The notes under the pieces were generated by a model. That model was not told the DNA's origin. It saw only the letters and a list, made by a program, of their open reading frames with translations, and searched no databases. Shown in pieces: positions 8,440 through 18,668 of a stretch of 64,000 nucleotides of DNA. A program made the position numbers and the translations under genes. Source of the DNA: Coleofasciculaceae cyanobacterium (GTDB taxonomy: Bacteria > Cyanobacteriota > Cyanobacteriia > Cyanobacteriales > Xenococcaceae); the NCBI GenBank assembly GCA_036703275.1, contig DATNPK010000111.1, forward strand, positions 248,001 through 312,000, written 5' to 3'. Within the stretch, counting starts at the first letter, position 1. Each line of letters opens with the position of its first letter.

Positions 8440-10248
8440 ATGGCGTTAGTTGTTCAAAAATACGGTGGTACATCTGTTGGTTCAGTAGAGCGGATTCAGG
8501 CTGTAGCTAACAGAATACGCAAGACTGTACAGCAAGGAAATAGCTTGGTAGTAGTTGTCTCGGCAATGGGCAAAACCACGGATACTTTGGTTAAGCTGGC
8601 TAACGAGATATCTACTAGTCCCTGCCGTCGAGAAATGGATATGCTGCTGTCTACGGGAGAGCAGGTAACGATCGCTCTTTTGAGCATGGCGTTACAAGAG
8701 TTGGGACAACCAGCAATTTCATTGACAGGAGCCCAGGTAGGCATTGTCACCGAAGCAGAACATAGTCGGGCGAGAATTTTACAGGTATGTACAGATCGTC
8801 TTGAAAGGCATCTGAATAAGGGAGAGGTCGTAGTGGTAGCGGGGTTTCAGGGAGTTAGCAATACTGAAAATCTAGAAATTACTACTTTGGGTAGAGGTGG
8901 TTCGGATACTTCGGCGGTGGCGTTGGCTGCTTCTCTTAAAGCAGATCGCTGTGAAATTTATACTGATGTTCCAGGAATTCTCACTACAGATCCGCGTCTT
9001 GTGCCTTCGGCGCAACTCATGTCTGAGATCACTGCCGACGAGATGTTAGAGCTGGCTAGTTTGGGAGCTAAGGTATTGCATCCCCGTGCCGTAGAAATCG
9101 CCCGCAATTACGGAATGCCTTTGGTGGTTTTATCGAGTTGGAGCGATCGCCCTGGCACTAAAGTAGTTTCTCGTTTACCCCAACCGCGTTCTTTACAGGG
9201 TATGGAAATTGCCAAACCAGTTGATGGCGTAGAGGTCGATCGCGATCAGGCGAAAATTGCTTTATTGCGGGTACCAGATTTTCCTGGGGTAGCGGCTAGC
9301 TTATTTGGCGAAATATCAAAGCAAAATATTGACGTAGACCTAATTATTCAATCGATTCATGAGGGAAACACCAATGATATTGCCTTTACTGTAGTTAACC
9401 GTGTTTTACAGGCGGCATCATCTGTAGCCGAAGCGATCGCTCCCTCCCTGCGGACTCACCCCACGGCAGCCGATGAAGCAGAGGTAATCATAGATCGTCA
9501 CATTGCTAAAGTAGCAATTTCTGGTGCTGGGATGATTGGTCGTCCTGGTATTGCCGCTAGAATGTTTAAGACTCTAGCAGATGCGAACATCAACATCCAG
9601 ATGATTTCTACTTCCGAAGTCAAGGTAAGCTGCGTGATTGATGAGACTGAATGCGATCGCGCCCTACATTTACTGTCCCAAGCCTTTGATGTGGATCTCA
9701 GTTCGCAAAAAGAAATTACTCAAAGCCAATATCGGGGGAAACAACCCCCCGTTAGAGGTGTTGCCCTCGATACTAATCAGGCAAGAATTGCGATTCGCCA
9801 TGTACCAGATACTCCAGGTATGGCAGCACAAATTTTTACCCTGCTAGCCAAGAACAACATCAGCGTAGACGCAATTATTCAATCTCAACGTTGTCATATT
9901 ATTAATCACGTTCCTACCCGCGATATTGCTTTTACCGTTACCGAGCCAGACGTGGATTTAGCCTGTAAACTGATTGCGAAACTCGATCGGCAAATTGGCT
10001 GTGGTCAAGTTTCAGCAGATAAGGCGATCTCTAAACTAAGTGTAGTTGGCGCAGGAATGATTGGGCATCCAGGGGTAGCTGCTAAGTTTTTTGCAGCTCT
10101 TTCCCAAGAAAAGATTAACATTCAAATGATTACCACCTCAGAAATTAAAATCAGCTGTGTCATTGATGAAGCAGAGGGGGTAAAAGCTCTTAAGGCAGTT
10201 CATCAAGCTTTTGGTTTAGGAGGGAAACAAGTTAACCTTCTTGCTTGA
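8440..10248 (+). CDS. lysC: Aspartate kinase with four ACT domains
   Basis: 602 residues. It catalyses ATP-dependent phosphorylation of aspartate, the first step to lysine, threonine and methionine. KYGGTSVGS sits at residue 7, and the amino-acid kinase domain extends to about residue 250 ([15 protein letters not shown]-like YTDVPGI). Two tandem ACT pairs follow: repeats with [13 protein letters not shown] and [15 protein letters not shown], then [14 protein letters not shown] and [15 protein letters not shown]. This duplicated regulatory region, expected to bind lysine and threonine, is typical of cyanobacterial LysC. I use the ATG at 8440 rather than a TTG 57 bp upstream, because family members begin just before KYGG. 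The stop lies 8 bp from the convergent kinase gene. Confidence 0.95.
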   Translation: MALVVQKYGGTSVGSVERIQAVANRIRKTVQQGNSLVVVVSAMGKTTDTLVKLANEISTSPCRREMDMLLSTGEQVTIALLSMALQELGQPAISLTGAQVGIVTEAEHSRARILQVCTDRLERHLNKGEVVVVAGFQGVSNTENLEITTLGRGGSDTSAVALAASLKADRCEIYTDVPGILTTDPRLVPSAQLMSEITADEMLELASLGAKVLHPRAVEIARNYGMPLVVLSSWSDRPGTKVVSRLPQPRSLQGMEIAKPVDGVEVDRDQAKIALLRVPDFPGVAASLFGEISKQNIDVDLIIQSIHEGNTNDIAFTVVNRVLQAASSVAEAIAPSLRTHPTAADEAEVIIDRHIAKVAISGAGMIGRPGIAARMFKTLADANINIQMISTSEVKVSCVIDETECDRALHLLSQAFDVDLSSQKEITQSQYRGKQPPVRGVALDTNQARIAIRHVPDTPGMAAQIFTLLAKNNISVDAIIQSQRCHIINHVPTRDIAFTVTEPDVDLACKLIAKLDRQIGCGQVSADKAISKLSVVGAGMIGHPGVAAKFFAALSQEKINIQMITTSEIKISCVIDEAEGVKALKAVHQAFGLGGKQVNLLA

Positions 10249-10256
10249 TTGGGTAA

Positions 10257-11888
10257 TTAGCGATCGATAGTTTTAAAAGATTCAATCATCTTTTCCACAG
10301 GAGCTAAATAGCTCTCAAAGCTTTCGGGCAGAGCAGTATAAGTAATTACGTAAGCCTGATTATCTTTAACTGACCAAGTTTGCATTCTTCGTACCCGCTT
10401 GCCGTTCTCTTCTCCGCTATAAATAACTTGTCGCCCTTCGAGGTTACCCAAGTTGATGTTTTGAGCTTTGCTAACGTTAGGATCGGATAATTTTTTGATT
10501 TCAGAAATAGATTGAACAGTATACTGCGCCAAAGATATGTCGCTAGAGAGATTTTCTACTAGAACACTTACCGTTTCTTTAAATCGATCTGTATCATCTT
10601 CGAGGGGCGAGAAAAATACCACTCCCGTAGCAAAAAAGTCATCTCTATTTTGTTGTGACCAAAGTTCAGGATAATTTATCTTAAAACCATGACTTGGATT
10701 TTCATAAAGGGATAGTGCTATTTCTGGCACTGTGATCTTTTCTTTATATAGTGACCATACTCCCAAAGCAGTAGTTAATATTGTCAGCGTACTAATTACA
10801 GTAAAAACTACGGCAAACTTGGGTTTTTTCCGAGACTGAACTGGATTGGATTTTGCTTGAGACGCAGCAACTTCCTGAGAGTCAGTAAGTAAGATATTTT
10901 GGCTCACAACTTCTTTTACTTTAGAAGCAGGGTTGCTAGTTAGAATCGCTGTTTCTCGATCTAGCTTTGGTATCGGCAGTTGAGTTAGTTGAGGTCGAGC
11001 AGGGCTGCGATTGGAAACTATCGTCGTATCCTTAGTGCTATTTTGAGCCGCATCTAGCTGTTTGAGTTCGGATAGGACAACTTCTGCTGAGGGATACCTT
11101 TCCTGATAGCGATAGCGTACCATTTTGTCTAAAATATCCAGCAACTTAGGCCGATAGTTTAGCTGAGGATTTAGCTGGTTGCGCCAAATTATTTCACCAT
11201 CATCGTCAAACGACAATTTTTGTGGCTTTATTCCTGTCAAAGCTTGAATTGTAATTATGCCCAAAGCGTAAATATCACTATAAAATCCTGGACGACCCAT
11301 CATTTGTTCCATCGGCATATAGGATTTTGTACCAACTGCTACAGTCTGTTTGACCTGTCCTGCTGCGTTAATAATTTGGGTACTTACTTGCTTGACAGAG
11401 CCAAAATCAATTAAGACAATTTTACGATCTTGACTACGACGCATTAAATTGGAAGGCTTGAGATCGCGATGGATCGCGTTGTGCTGATGCACGATTGAAA
11501 GTACTTCGAGAACATTCTCTAGCAAATCAATCGCCTTATCTTCAGACCAAGACTTACCTGAAATTATTTCTTGGCTCAAGTCATGTCCTTCGATTAATTC
11601 TTGAACTAAAAAAAAATCATTATTGTGTTCAAAATAAGCCAGTAGTCGGGGAATGCGATCGCAATGTCCCAAACTATTCATAATCTCAGCTTCTCGATTA
11701 AATAACCTTCTGGCTATTTCTAAAGTCTTGGGATTGACCGTTTTGGGTTTAAGTTGCTTAACTACGCATTGACTATCAAAACACTGTCGATCTTGAGCTA
11801 AAAAAGTGACCCCTACTCCACCCCTTCCTAGTTGTTTGACGACGTAATAACGTCCCTGAATAGTTTGTCCTACAAGATTGTTATCCAT
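10257..11888 (-). CDS. Membrane Ser/Thr protein kinase with C-terminal PsbP/DUF1795-like domain
   Basis: 543 residues. The N-terminal kinase domain (about 10-280) has the glycine loop (LGRGGVGVTF), a lysine in CVVKQL, the catalytic HRDLKPSN and DFGSVKQ, so it should be active. A Ser/Pro-rich linker precedes one transmembrane helix (about 358-380). The outer segment (about 395-543) resembles PsbP/DUF1795 domains: it begins near GFKINYPELW and ends in a helix after YLAPVEKM. This arrangement suggests an envelope or thylakoid-lumen sensor coupled to cytoplasmic phosphorylation; the ligand is unknown. It is encoded tail-to-tail with lysC, and an IS remnant lies upstream. Confidence 0.85.
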   Translation of the reverse strand: MDNNLVGQTIQGRYYVVKQLGRGGVGVTFLAQDRQCFDSQCVVKQLKPKTVNPKTLEIARRLFNREAEIMNSLGHCDRIPRLLAYFEHNNDFFLVQELIEGHDLSQEIISGKSWSEDKAIDLLENVLEVLSIVHQHNAIHRDLKPSNLMRRSQDRKIVLIDFGSVKQVSTQIINAAGQVKQTVAVGTKSYMPMEQMMGRPGFYSDIYALGIITIQALTGIKPQKLSFDDDGEIIWRNQLNPQLNYRPKLLDILDKMVRYRYQERYPSAEVVLSELKQLDAAQNSTKDTTIVSNRSPARPQLTQLPIPKLDRETAILTSNPASKVKEVVSQNILLTDSQEVAASQAKSNPVQSRKKPKFAVVFTVISTLTILTTALGVWSLYKEKITVPEIALSLYENPSHGFKINYPELWSQQNRDDFFATGVVFFSPLEDDTDRFKETVSVLVENLSSDISLAQYTVQSISEIKKLSDPNVSKAQNINLGNLEGRQVIYSGEENGKRVRRMQTWSVKDNQAYVITYTALPESFESYLAPVEKMIESFKTIDR

Positions 11889-12013
11889 CGACGCAAATGC
11901 CTAAAAGACTGCTAACTAAGTCTCCATAATTTTAATACTTACTTTACTTATACGAAAGAAACATTTAGCATTTACGCTCGATAGCAGGGTGCTAGCATAT
12001 TTGATGATAACTA

Positions 12014-12165
12014 CTTTGACGAGCGACCCACAAAGCCGCTCGTCTCAAAGTCATGCAAAACATGACGATGGGGCTTATGCCCCGTTCGTCTGGGGTTCCC
12101 TTCGACGCGGTGGTTTTACGGACGTGCAAGGGCAGGAGTGTATGGTTAAACCACATCGAGATTCT
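12014..12165 (-). mobile_element. Possible IS200/IS605-type right-end remnant
   Basis: The 332-bp gap between gyrA and the kinase gene holds dense inverted repeats: GACGAGCG/CGCTCGTC (12018-12044, extendable through CTTTGA/TCAAAG), GGGGC/GCCCC (12070-12083) and a longer-range GTGGTTTTA/TTAAACCAC pair. On the minus strand an open stretch from 12164 ends with REPQTNGA and a stop inside the GGGGC hairpin. That resembles TnpB C-termini overlapping a guide-RNA-like structure at an IS right end. No transposase body remains. The identification rests on pattern memory; a plain gyrA terminator region is the alternative. Confidence 0.35.
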
Positions 12166-12220
12166 TACCGCAATGAGGATAAACGGCTTGACCGTGAACA
12201 CGCTCGCTCTAGTTTGATTT

Positions 12221-14776
12221 CTATGGCGATGTTTCTTCTACTTCAGCTTCTATTGGCGGAACAGGAGCAACAGCTGCGATCGCGTCATCTTTATCTAACC
12301 TCTGAACCCTTACTCCAGTAGCATTACGAGATTGTAAAGATATTGCTAGTACCGCCTGACGAATCATAATACCTCGATTGGTGACAATCATTAGTTCGTC
12401 GTCTGGGTTAACAATGTCAATTGCCACTAGGCGGTCGTCTTTGGACTTGAATTTGATGGCTCTTACTCCCATTCCTGAGCGATTTTGCAGGCGGAATTTA
12501 GCAATAGGCACTCTCTTACCATAGCCATTATTGGTAATAGCCAGTAGCCAAGGACCCTGATCTACTGCTTCATCGATCAGTTCTTCGGCACTGTCTTCAT
12601 CTTCTTCATCTCCTACCGTATCAATAGTGGCAACTATCTGAGCAGGAATAATATCCATACTAATCAGCTCATCATTGCCTTTAAGCTTCATCGATTTAAC
12701 TCCCTTTGTCGATCTGCCCAAAGGACGTAGCTGTTGGTTATTGGTTTGAAAGTGGATCGCCATTCCCTTGCGTGTTCCAATAATTACGCTATCTTCTTGG
12801 GTTGCCAAACGTACCCAGCGTAATTCGTCTTCGTCTTGCAAAGAAATTGCAATTAAGCCGTTAGAGCGAATATTAGCAAAAGCCGATAAAGCAGTTTTTT
12901 TAATGTTCCCCTTGCGAGTCAGCATCACCAGATATTCATCTTCAGTAAATTCGCTAACCGCAATCAGCGAGGTAACTTTTTCTGACTGAGATATCGGCAA
13001 CATTTGAACTAGGGGAATTCCTCTAGCAGTACGAGAGGTGGCAGGAATTTGGTAAGCATTAAAGGAGTAGACTACCCCGCGATCGCTAAAGAATAAGACC
13101 GTATCGTGGTCACAACAGGTCATAAAGTGTTCGATGCCGTCGTTTTCCTTCATTTTGGCCGCTGCTTTTCCTCTTGTCGCTCGACTTTGGGCTTCAAAGG
13201 TACTCACGGGCATCCGTTTAATATAGCCTTGTTCTGTTAACAAAATAACCGACTGTTCATTGGCAATCAAATCTTTATCAAGTAGTTCTCCTTCTCCTTG
13301 AACAATTTCGGTACGTCGAGGAGTAGCATGAATATTCTTAATTTCAGTAAGTTCGGTCTCGATAATCTCTTCGATCCGTTCTTTTCTTGCCAAAATATCA
13401 TTCAGGTCGGTAATTTGATTTTGCAAGTCTTCATGTTCTGCCTGAATTTTTTCGGCTTCTAAAGCAGTTAAACGACGCAACTGCATCTGAAGAATCGCAT
13501 CGGCTTGAGTATGGGACAGACCAAAGCGCTCTACTAGCTCATTTTTAGCCGTGGTAGCATCAGCAGCCCCTCGCAATAATTGAATAATTGAATCAATGTT
13601 TTCTAAAGCAATTAACAAGCCCTGTAGTAGATGATCTCTAGCTTCAGCTTTTCGTAGCTGATAGCGAGTCCTGCGGGTAATTGCTTCGACGCGGAAGTTT
13701 AAAAATACTTTGAGAAACTGACGAATGGTTAATAGTTGGGGTTCACTATTGACCAATGCCAACATATTGGCACCAAAGTTTGCCTGGATGGCAGTTTGCT
13801 TGTAAAGATTGTTGAGGACAACCCGCGGATAGGCATCACGCTTTAGTTCAATGACAATCCGCATCCCAGTGCGATCGCTTTCGTCGCGAATATCGGAAAT
13901 ACCCTCAATTTTCTTGTCGTTAACCAAGTCGGCAATCTTTTCAATTAGGGCTGCTTTATTAGTTTGGTAGGGTAACTGAGTGATAATAATTGCTTCTTTG
14001 TCCGCTCTACCTCTCTGTTGCAGGGTTTCGATCTCTGCTATTCCCCGCATCGTAATCGAACCCCGTCCCGCAGTGTAGGCTTCTTTAATGCCCGCTCTGC
14101 CGATGATTTGTCCTCCTGTCGGAAAATCAGGACCTTTGATGTATTGCATCAATTCTAGATCGCTAATTTCTGGAGCGTGAATTAAAGTGATCGCACCTTC
14201 AATCACTTCTCCTAAATTATGGGGCGGAATATTGGTTGCCATCCCGACGGCAATCCCCGACGAACCATTAATCAGCAGCTGGGGAATCCTCGCGGGTAAT
14301 ACCACTGGTTCTTGTTCTGAACCATCAAAATTATCGGCAAAGTCTACCGTTTCTGCTTCAATATCCCGTAGCAATGAATCTGTTGCCAAGGACTGTAAAC
14401 GACACTCGGTATAACGCATCGCTGCGGGAGGATCGTTATCAATTGAACCAAAGTTTCCGTGTCCATTGATTAAAGGACTTCTCATTGAGAAATCCTGCGC
14501 CATCCTCACCAAGGCATCATAAACAGCCGTATCACCATGAGGATGATATTTACCTAATACCTCCCCCACAACACGAGCGCACTTACGAAACGGGCGGTCT
14601 GGGGTAAGTCCTAGTTCGTACATAGCGTAGAGGATGCGACGATGGACTGGCTTTAAACCATCCCTAGCATCTGGCAATGCTCTGCCTACAATTACGCTCA
14701 TGGCGTACTCCAAATAGGAGCGAGACATTTCATTACTCAGATCGATGGGGATAATCCGTTCCTGGGAAGTGGTCAT
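12221..14776 (-). CDS. gyrA: DNA gyrase subunit A
   Basis: 851 residues from the ATG at 14776. The preceding TTG/ATG extension at 14803 lies outside the family start, which here begins [13 protein letters not shown]. The breakage-reunion domain has the active-site tyrosine at residue 122 (AMRYTE), numbered exactly as in E. coli GyrA. The quinolone region reads [10 protein letters not shown], so position 83 is Thr and position 87 Asp. The C-terminal beta-pinwheel shows [11 protein letters not shown] where canonical GyrA has its GyrA box. A strongly acidic insert lies near residue 710 ([12 protein letters not shown]). The enzyme introduces negative supercoils together with GyrB. Structured repeat DNA lies just downstream of the stop. 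Confidence 0.93.
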   Translation of the reverse strand: MTTSQERIIPIDLSNEMSRSYLEYAMSVIVGRALPDARDGLKPVHRRILYAMYELGLTPDRPFRKCARVVGEVLGKYHPHGDTAVYDALVRMAQDFSMRSPLINGHGNFGSIDNDPPAAMRYTECRLQSLATDSLLRDIEAETVDFADNFDGSEQEPVVLPARIPQLLINGSSGIAVGMATNIPPHNLGEVIEGAITLIHAPEISDLELMQYIKGPDFPTGGQIIGRAGIKEAYTAGRGSITMRGIAEIETLQQRGRADKEAIIITQLPYQTNKAALIEKIADLVNDKKIEGISDIRDESDRTGMRIVIELKRDAYPRVVLNNLYKQTAIQANFGANMLALVNSEPQLLTIRQFLKVFLNFRVEAITRRTRYQLRKAEARDHLLQGLLIALENIDSIIQLLRGAADATTAKNELVERFGLSHTQADAILQMQLRRLTALEAEKIQAEHEDLQNQITDLNDILARKERIEEIIETELTEIKNIHATPRRTEIVQGEGELLDKDLIANEQSVILLTEQGYIKRMPVSTFEAQSRATRGKAAAKMKENDGIEHFMTCCDHDTVLFFSDRGVVYSFNAYQIPATSRTARGIPLVQMLPISQSEKVTSLIAVSEFTEDEYLVMLTRKGNIKKTALSAFANIRSNGLIAISLQDEDELRWVRLATQEDSVIIGTRKGMAIHFQTNNQQLRPLGRSTKGVKSMKLKGNDELISMDIIPAQIVATIDTVGDEEDEDSAEELIDEAVDQGPWLLAITNNGYGKRVPIAKFRLQNRSGMGVRAIKFKSKDDRLVAIDIVNPDDELMIVTNRGIMIRQAVLAISLQSRNATGVRVQRLDKDDAIAAVAPVPPIEAEVEETSP

Positions 14777-14977
14777 ACTCTGAAAAACTCCAAATATATG
14801 CAATAATTTGGATTAATGGCTGATAAACTCGGCGCTTTTCTCTTTTATAGCCAATAAAGCCCAATATAGTAGCATTTTATAATCAAATTCTAGCATATTT
14901 TGGCACATTCTGGTGGCATAAAAACCCTGTTATATCTACCACAGAAGTCTTTTAGATTTCGCATAATTAGCTCAGAT

Positions 14978-15970
14978 CTATTTTAGTTTTAATTTCTGCT
15001 GTAACTTGCCAAATATTTTCTGGATTTTTAATTGATTAATACGTCTGTTGTTTAAGCTTTTAATGTTGGCAGGATAATGCAGTCTCCAGTCAAAAAACTG
15101 ATTAATTTCGGTTAAAATCACCTCTAATCTGGCTACTAAATGTTCACTGCGATATTGAGTTAACCAAGATTCTGAGATCTTCGTAGGTTGTTGCAATACT
15201 TGAGCAATTCTTTGTAAATCGTACTGAAGAGAATAGCCCGCAATCTTATGACAATTAAATCCAGGATCGAGATAGTCGGCTAGTCCATGATTAACGCTAG
15301 AAAATACTTGACAACCACAGGCTAAAGCCTCTAAAGGTGGTAAACCAAAGCCTTCGGTCACGCCGCTGGTTGCCCAATATTCGGCTGAATCATAAAGATA
15401 AATTTTGCTGCGGTTAAATAATCCTGCTAAATCTTGAACGTAGCTATCGATAACCTCTACCCGATAATCAGACTGTAGGGCAGGAATTAGCTGTTGTAGC
15501 AGATATTCTGAAGCTTTACGAGTCTGTAGCAAAATATCAATATTTCGCGGTCGGTCTAAATTATAAAACTCATCGCCAATCTGGTTAGGTAAATAGTAAA
15601 TTAATCCATTAGCAGCCTTGGCTCCCCAGTACCCCATAGTATTTCGGCTAACAGTAATAATCGGAATTTCTGGAGGTAGAGCGAAGCCGTATTCTGCGCT
15701 ATGGGCATGATAGATAATATTTTGACCTTTAAGCTGGGTAATAATTTTAGGCACATCAAAACCCCAACCAATTAGGAAAATTGCTGATTTTGGGCTGATT
15801 TTGGGCAATATGTCGTTTAAGAACAAATACTTTTCTTCCCTTTGGCGATAAGTAACTACTTCTGCCGAACAGATCCGCTGCGCCAAAACACAGGTATTTA
15901 ACTCGGCCCATAGTCCACCGCCACCGAACTTTCCTGTTGTTCCAGGCAATAAAAAATATAATTTTCGCAT
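14978..15970 (-). CDS. Family-4-like glycosyltransferase
   Basis: 330 residues from the ATG at 15970 (a TTG one codon earlier is less likely). The N-terminal half has a glycine-rich donor-fold loop (GTTGKFGGGGLW). The C-terminal half has the retaining-glycosyltransferase signature EGFGLPPLEALACGC, with the usual EX7E glutamates. It is probably cytosolic, transferring a sugar from a nucleotide donor to a glycan or lipid acceptor. It starts 18 bp after the stop of the histidine kinase on the same strand, so co-transcription is likely, although the functional link is not obvious. Confidence 0.8.
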   Translation of the reverse strand: MRKLYFLLPGTTGKFGGGGLWAELNTCVLAQRICSAEVVTYRQREEKYLFLNDILPKISPKSAIFLIGWGFDVPKIITQLKGQNIIYHAHSAEYGFALPPEIPIITVSRNTMGYWGAKAANGLIYYLPNQIGDEFYNLDRPRNIDILLQTRKASEYLLQQLIPALQSDYRVEVIDSYVQDLAGLFNRSKIYLYDSAEYWATSGVTEGFGLPPLEALACGCQVFSSVNHGLADYLDPGFNCHKIAGYSLQYDLQRIAQVLQQPTKISESWLTQYRSEHLVARLEVILTEINQFFDWRLHYPANIKSLNNRRINQLKIQKIFGKLQQKLKLK

Positions 15971-15988
15971 CAATTGAATGAATAATTG

Positions 15989-17311
15989 TCAATTATGAGT
16001 TGAAATAGGAATCCAGACAATAAAGGTAGTTCCTGGACTATTTTCGGATAAATTGTTTGGACTAATCAATTCAATTTTTCCCTGCATTTTTGTCGCCAAT
16101 TCTTGAGCTATCGCCAGTCCCAATCCAGTACCAGGAATATTGCTTTGAGCCTGTATGCCTCGGTAATGCCGTTCAAAGATTTGCTCTCGATCCGCTATGG
16201 GAATACCGTATCCCGTATCTTTAATTGCTATACCCAACATGGCAGGCTTTGCCATCTCAAGATCGAGCTGGATTTTTCCCCTTGGGGGAGTATATTTCAA
16301 GGCGTTATCAATCAAATTATTGAGAATTTCTCTAAGAGCAGAAACGTCTCCTGTCACTTCTGGTAAGATGTTAGGAATCTTATTAATCAGCTCAATGTCT
16401 CTTTCGGTGGCGATTACTGTTGCGGTGGCAATCAACGGTTCTAAAATCTGGGTTAAATCAACAGAAGTTAGTTCAGTAGCAGAACTTGGTAAGAGAAAAC
16501 TACTGCGATCAACTTTGTTATTAATTTTAGTTTCCAACAGAGGAAAAGAACTATAACTATTATGAGGCGCAACCTGAGAATCAAAGGTAGCTAGCTGGTT
16601 AGATTCTGTCTCAAACTGCTCTAGCAAAGCTTGAAAACGATCGCTCTGTGCCAAAATGCTTTTGGCTAAATTACTGTTAGGATCATCTGGTAAAAGGCGT
16701 TTAAGCAGCAATTTGCCAAATGTCCGCAGTGCAGTTAGAGGGTTGCGTAACTGATGCAATAAATTATCTAGGCGATCGTGTTCGATACGCCTCAGATTTT
16801 CCTGGACTGCCAACTCATTTTGTGTCCAATGATACTGGAGTTCAATGAAGCGAGCGATCGTGATCGTACGAGCTATTTCTTCTATCTGTTGCAGCTCGCC
16901 TTGTAACCATTCTCGATCATCACGTCCGGTTACCAAAAGACCAATAAAAGCATCCTGATGAATCAACGGTAAAATTAGCTGTTGCGTATCTGTTGGCTCT
17001 GGTTTCCAAGTAGATTCTGTCGATCTCGTTTCCTTCTGTGTTGTTAAATTATTAGGTAATAATTGAGCTATGGAATGAGACTGTAATGCCTGCCAGATTT
17101 GCGATAACTTAGTAGGAGGAAGCTCACAAAAACTTTGATTTGTGGTTGGAGGATAAATCGCGAAAGGAAACAATTGCGCCTGCACGTCTTCACTCATTTC
17201 TTCTGTCAAATAGATAACACTCCAAACCGCACCCAAACTTTGAGACAATAAATTTATCTGGGATTGACACAAAGTAGTAAATTCGGTACTGGAAATATGA
17301 TTGTTTGACAT
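15989..17311 (-). CDS. GAF-type sensor histidine kinase
   Basis: 440 residues, with no transmembrane segment. The N-terminal 150 residues look like a GAF-like sensory module. The H-box is near residue 190 (LLHQLRNPLTALRTFGK, phosphorylatable His in the HQLRNP context). The ATPase core follows with an N-box (ILNNLIDNALKYTPP), G1 (KDTGYGIP) and G2 (GTGLGLAIAQEL). It should autophosphorylate on His and pass phosphate to a response regulator that is not encoded nearby. ATG start at 17311. The gene is divergent from the DUF3155 gene, with a 278-bp shared upstream region. Confidence 0.9.
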   Translation of the reverse strand: MSNNHISSTEFTTLCQSQINLLSQSLGAVWSVIYLTEEMSEDVQAQLFPFAIYPPTTNQSFCELPPTKLSQIWQALQSHSIAQLLPNNLTTQKETRSTESTWKPEPTDTQQLILPLIHQDAFIGLLVTGRDDREWLQGELQQIEEIARTITIARFIELQYHWTQNELAVQENLRRIEHDRLDNLLHQLRNPLTALRTFGKLLLKRLLPDDPNSNLAKSILAQSDRFQALLEQFETESNQLATFDSQVAPHNSYSSFPLLETKINNKVDRSSFLLPSSATELTSVDLTQILEPLIATATVIATERDIELINKIPNILPEVTGDVSALREILNNLIDNALKYTPPRGKIQLDLEMAKPAMLGIAIKDTGYGIPIADREQIFERHYRGIQAQSNIPGTGLGLAIAQELATKMQGKIELISPNNLSENSPGTTFIVWIPISTHN

Positions 17312-17589
17312 TATGCTCCACGGGCAGAGATTTCTAAAAAGTTATATGGTAGCTATGAAAATGGCTATCAACTTAACCTAGATATCTAATTTTGGTTTTT
17401 GACTATTTCGCTGTTTTCTCATCATAAAATATTAAACAACACATTTTTTAGATAGCATCTTTGCCTAATTTTTATTCGGTAATTTCCCTAGAAAACAGTT
17501 GATTTTTTTTGTTCATTACGATACAATAAAACTGAAAATAGTAACCAATGACACAGTATTCAGTAAGTAAAATTTAGGAGGTCAAAGGG

Positions 17590-17916
17590 TTGGCAAGGAA
17601 ACGTAAACGCAAAAGCCGTCGTCGCCAAGAAGGGCGCAAAATTCTAGAACTCGTTCCTCAGTATCATATCGAAAGCGGTGAAGATAAGCCAGTAACTGCG
17701 GCTCGCAACTACATAGCCTCCCGCGGGATTCAGCCTCCATCCGTTTTGGTGGTTAAAAGAAACGAACACACCACAGATCGTTATTTCTGGGCAGAAAAAG
17801 GTTTGTTTGGCGCTCAATATGTAGAAGAAAACCACTTTCTCTTTCCCAGTCTGCAATCAATCGATCTTCAAGAGTGGGATAATGATAAAGCGATCGCTAC
17901 AGCAGCTACTCGTTAG
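17590..17916 (+). CDS. DUF3155 family protein
   Basis: 108 residues. It begins with a very basic segment (ARKRKRKSRRRQEGRK) followed by the conserved core (LVPQYHIESGE, EHTTDRYFWAEKGLFGAQY). This matches the cyanobacteria-restricted DUF3155 family as I know it; its function is unknown, and the basic N-terminus suggests nucleic-acid or ribosome contact. The start is a TTG at 17590 preceded by GGAGG at 9 nt spacing. No ATG fits the conserved N-terminus. A strong hairpin follows at 17974. Confidence 0.85.
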   Translation: MARKRKRKSRRRQEGRKILELVPQYHIESGEDKPVTAARNYIASRGIQPPSVLVVKRNEHTTDRYFWAEKGLFGAQYVEENHFLFPSLQSIDLQEWDNDKAIATAATR

Positions 17917-17973
17917 AGTAAGAGTCATTAATTTAAAGCAAATTTAAGCAAACTTAAATACTTAGATTTTTTT

Positions 17974-18006
17974 AAAGGGAGATAAATATTATGTTTATCT
18001 CCCTTT
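17974..18006 (+). terminator. Intrinsic terminator-like hairpin after the DUF3155 gene
   Basis: A perfect 13-bp inverted repeat, AAAGGGAGATAAA (17974-17986) and TTTATCTCCCTTT (17994-18006), with a 7-nt loop. It sits between convergent genes, so it may act on both strands. Confidence 0.8.
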
Positions 18007-18065
18007 GAAGATCTAACCTAAAATTATTAAATTTTAATCAAACCTAATTAAGCTAATAGTTATAT

Positions 18066-18590
18066 TTATTCCACTGTTTTCACCGACAGGTTTTCCTGTA
18101 GTTTAATCAACTCATCTCGATGAGCAGTAACGGTGACTAAATTAGGGCTATTTGTTCTAGATGTGACCTGTAATAACACTTCTTCCCAGCGACCAGCTTT
18201 ACGCCAATAAAAAACGCCAGCTAAGGGTGCAATCAAAACCAATAGCCAAAATAATAGATTGTTAACATTAGGAAACAGCAAAAACAACACCAAAACCAAA
18301 CAAGATAAACCTACTACCGCTAAAAAACTTAACAATATAGCTAAGAAAAGGCTGGGCTGTACAAATCCTTTGAAAACAATCAGCTTATTTTCTGCATTAA
18401 CGGCGGTTAGTCGGTAAGCCCTGGCTTCAAAATATTCTTGCAATTGTTTAAGCAAAATATCTGCAGATTCAGCAGGAACAAGCTGTATCTGCTTGGTACG
18501 ATCTTTGACTGAAGCGCGAATGAAGAAAAATAACCCGATCATCATCAACAGGGTCAAAAAAAAGGTCGAGGAAATAACTGGCAGGTTCAC
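18066..18590 (-). CDS. Cofactor assembly of complex C subunit B (CCB2/CCB4-like)
   Basis: 174 residues. One N-terminal helix (about 5-25) is followed by RASVKDRT, a soluble segment, then a hydrophobic hairpin of two helices (about 80-130) and a YWRKAGR motif. This fits the CCB2/CCB4 (DUF2930) family, which attaches heme c_n covalently to cytochrome b6 on the n-side of the thylakoid membrane. The start is a GTG at 18590; no better ATG precedes the conserved N-terminus. The upstream neighbour on the same strand is the Wzc-like kinase, 78 bp away, with no evident functional link. Confidence 0.75.
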   Translation of the reverse strand: MNLPVISSTFFLTLLMMIGLFFFIRASVKDRTKQIQLVPAESADILLKQLQEYFEARAYRLTAVNAENKLIVFKGFVQPSLFLAILLSFLAVVGLSCLVLVLFLLFPNVNNLLFWLLVLIAPLAGVFYWRKAGRWEEVLLQVTSRTNSPNLVTVTAHRDELIKLQENLSVKTVE

Positions 18591-18668
18591 TAGATTAAAT
18601 TCAGATTTATGATCGTGACAATATTCTCAAATACATTGACAATTTTTTCTTTACTACCAGAAATTTTC

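Noticed and set aside
11989-12321. Plus-strand 110-codon frame overlapping the end of gyrA
   Set aside because: It runs through inverted repeats and into gyrA, and has no recognisable motif.
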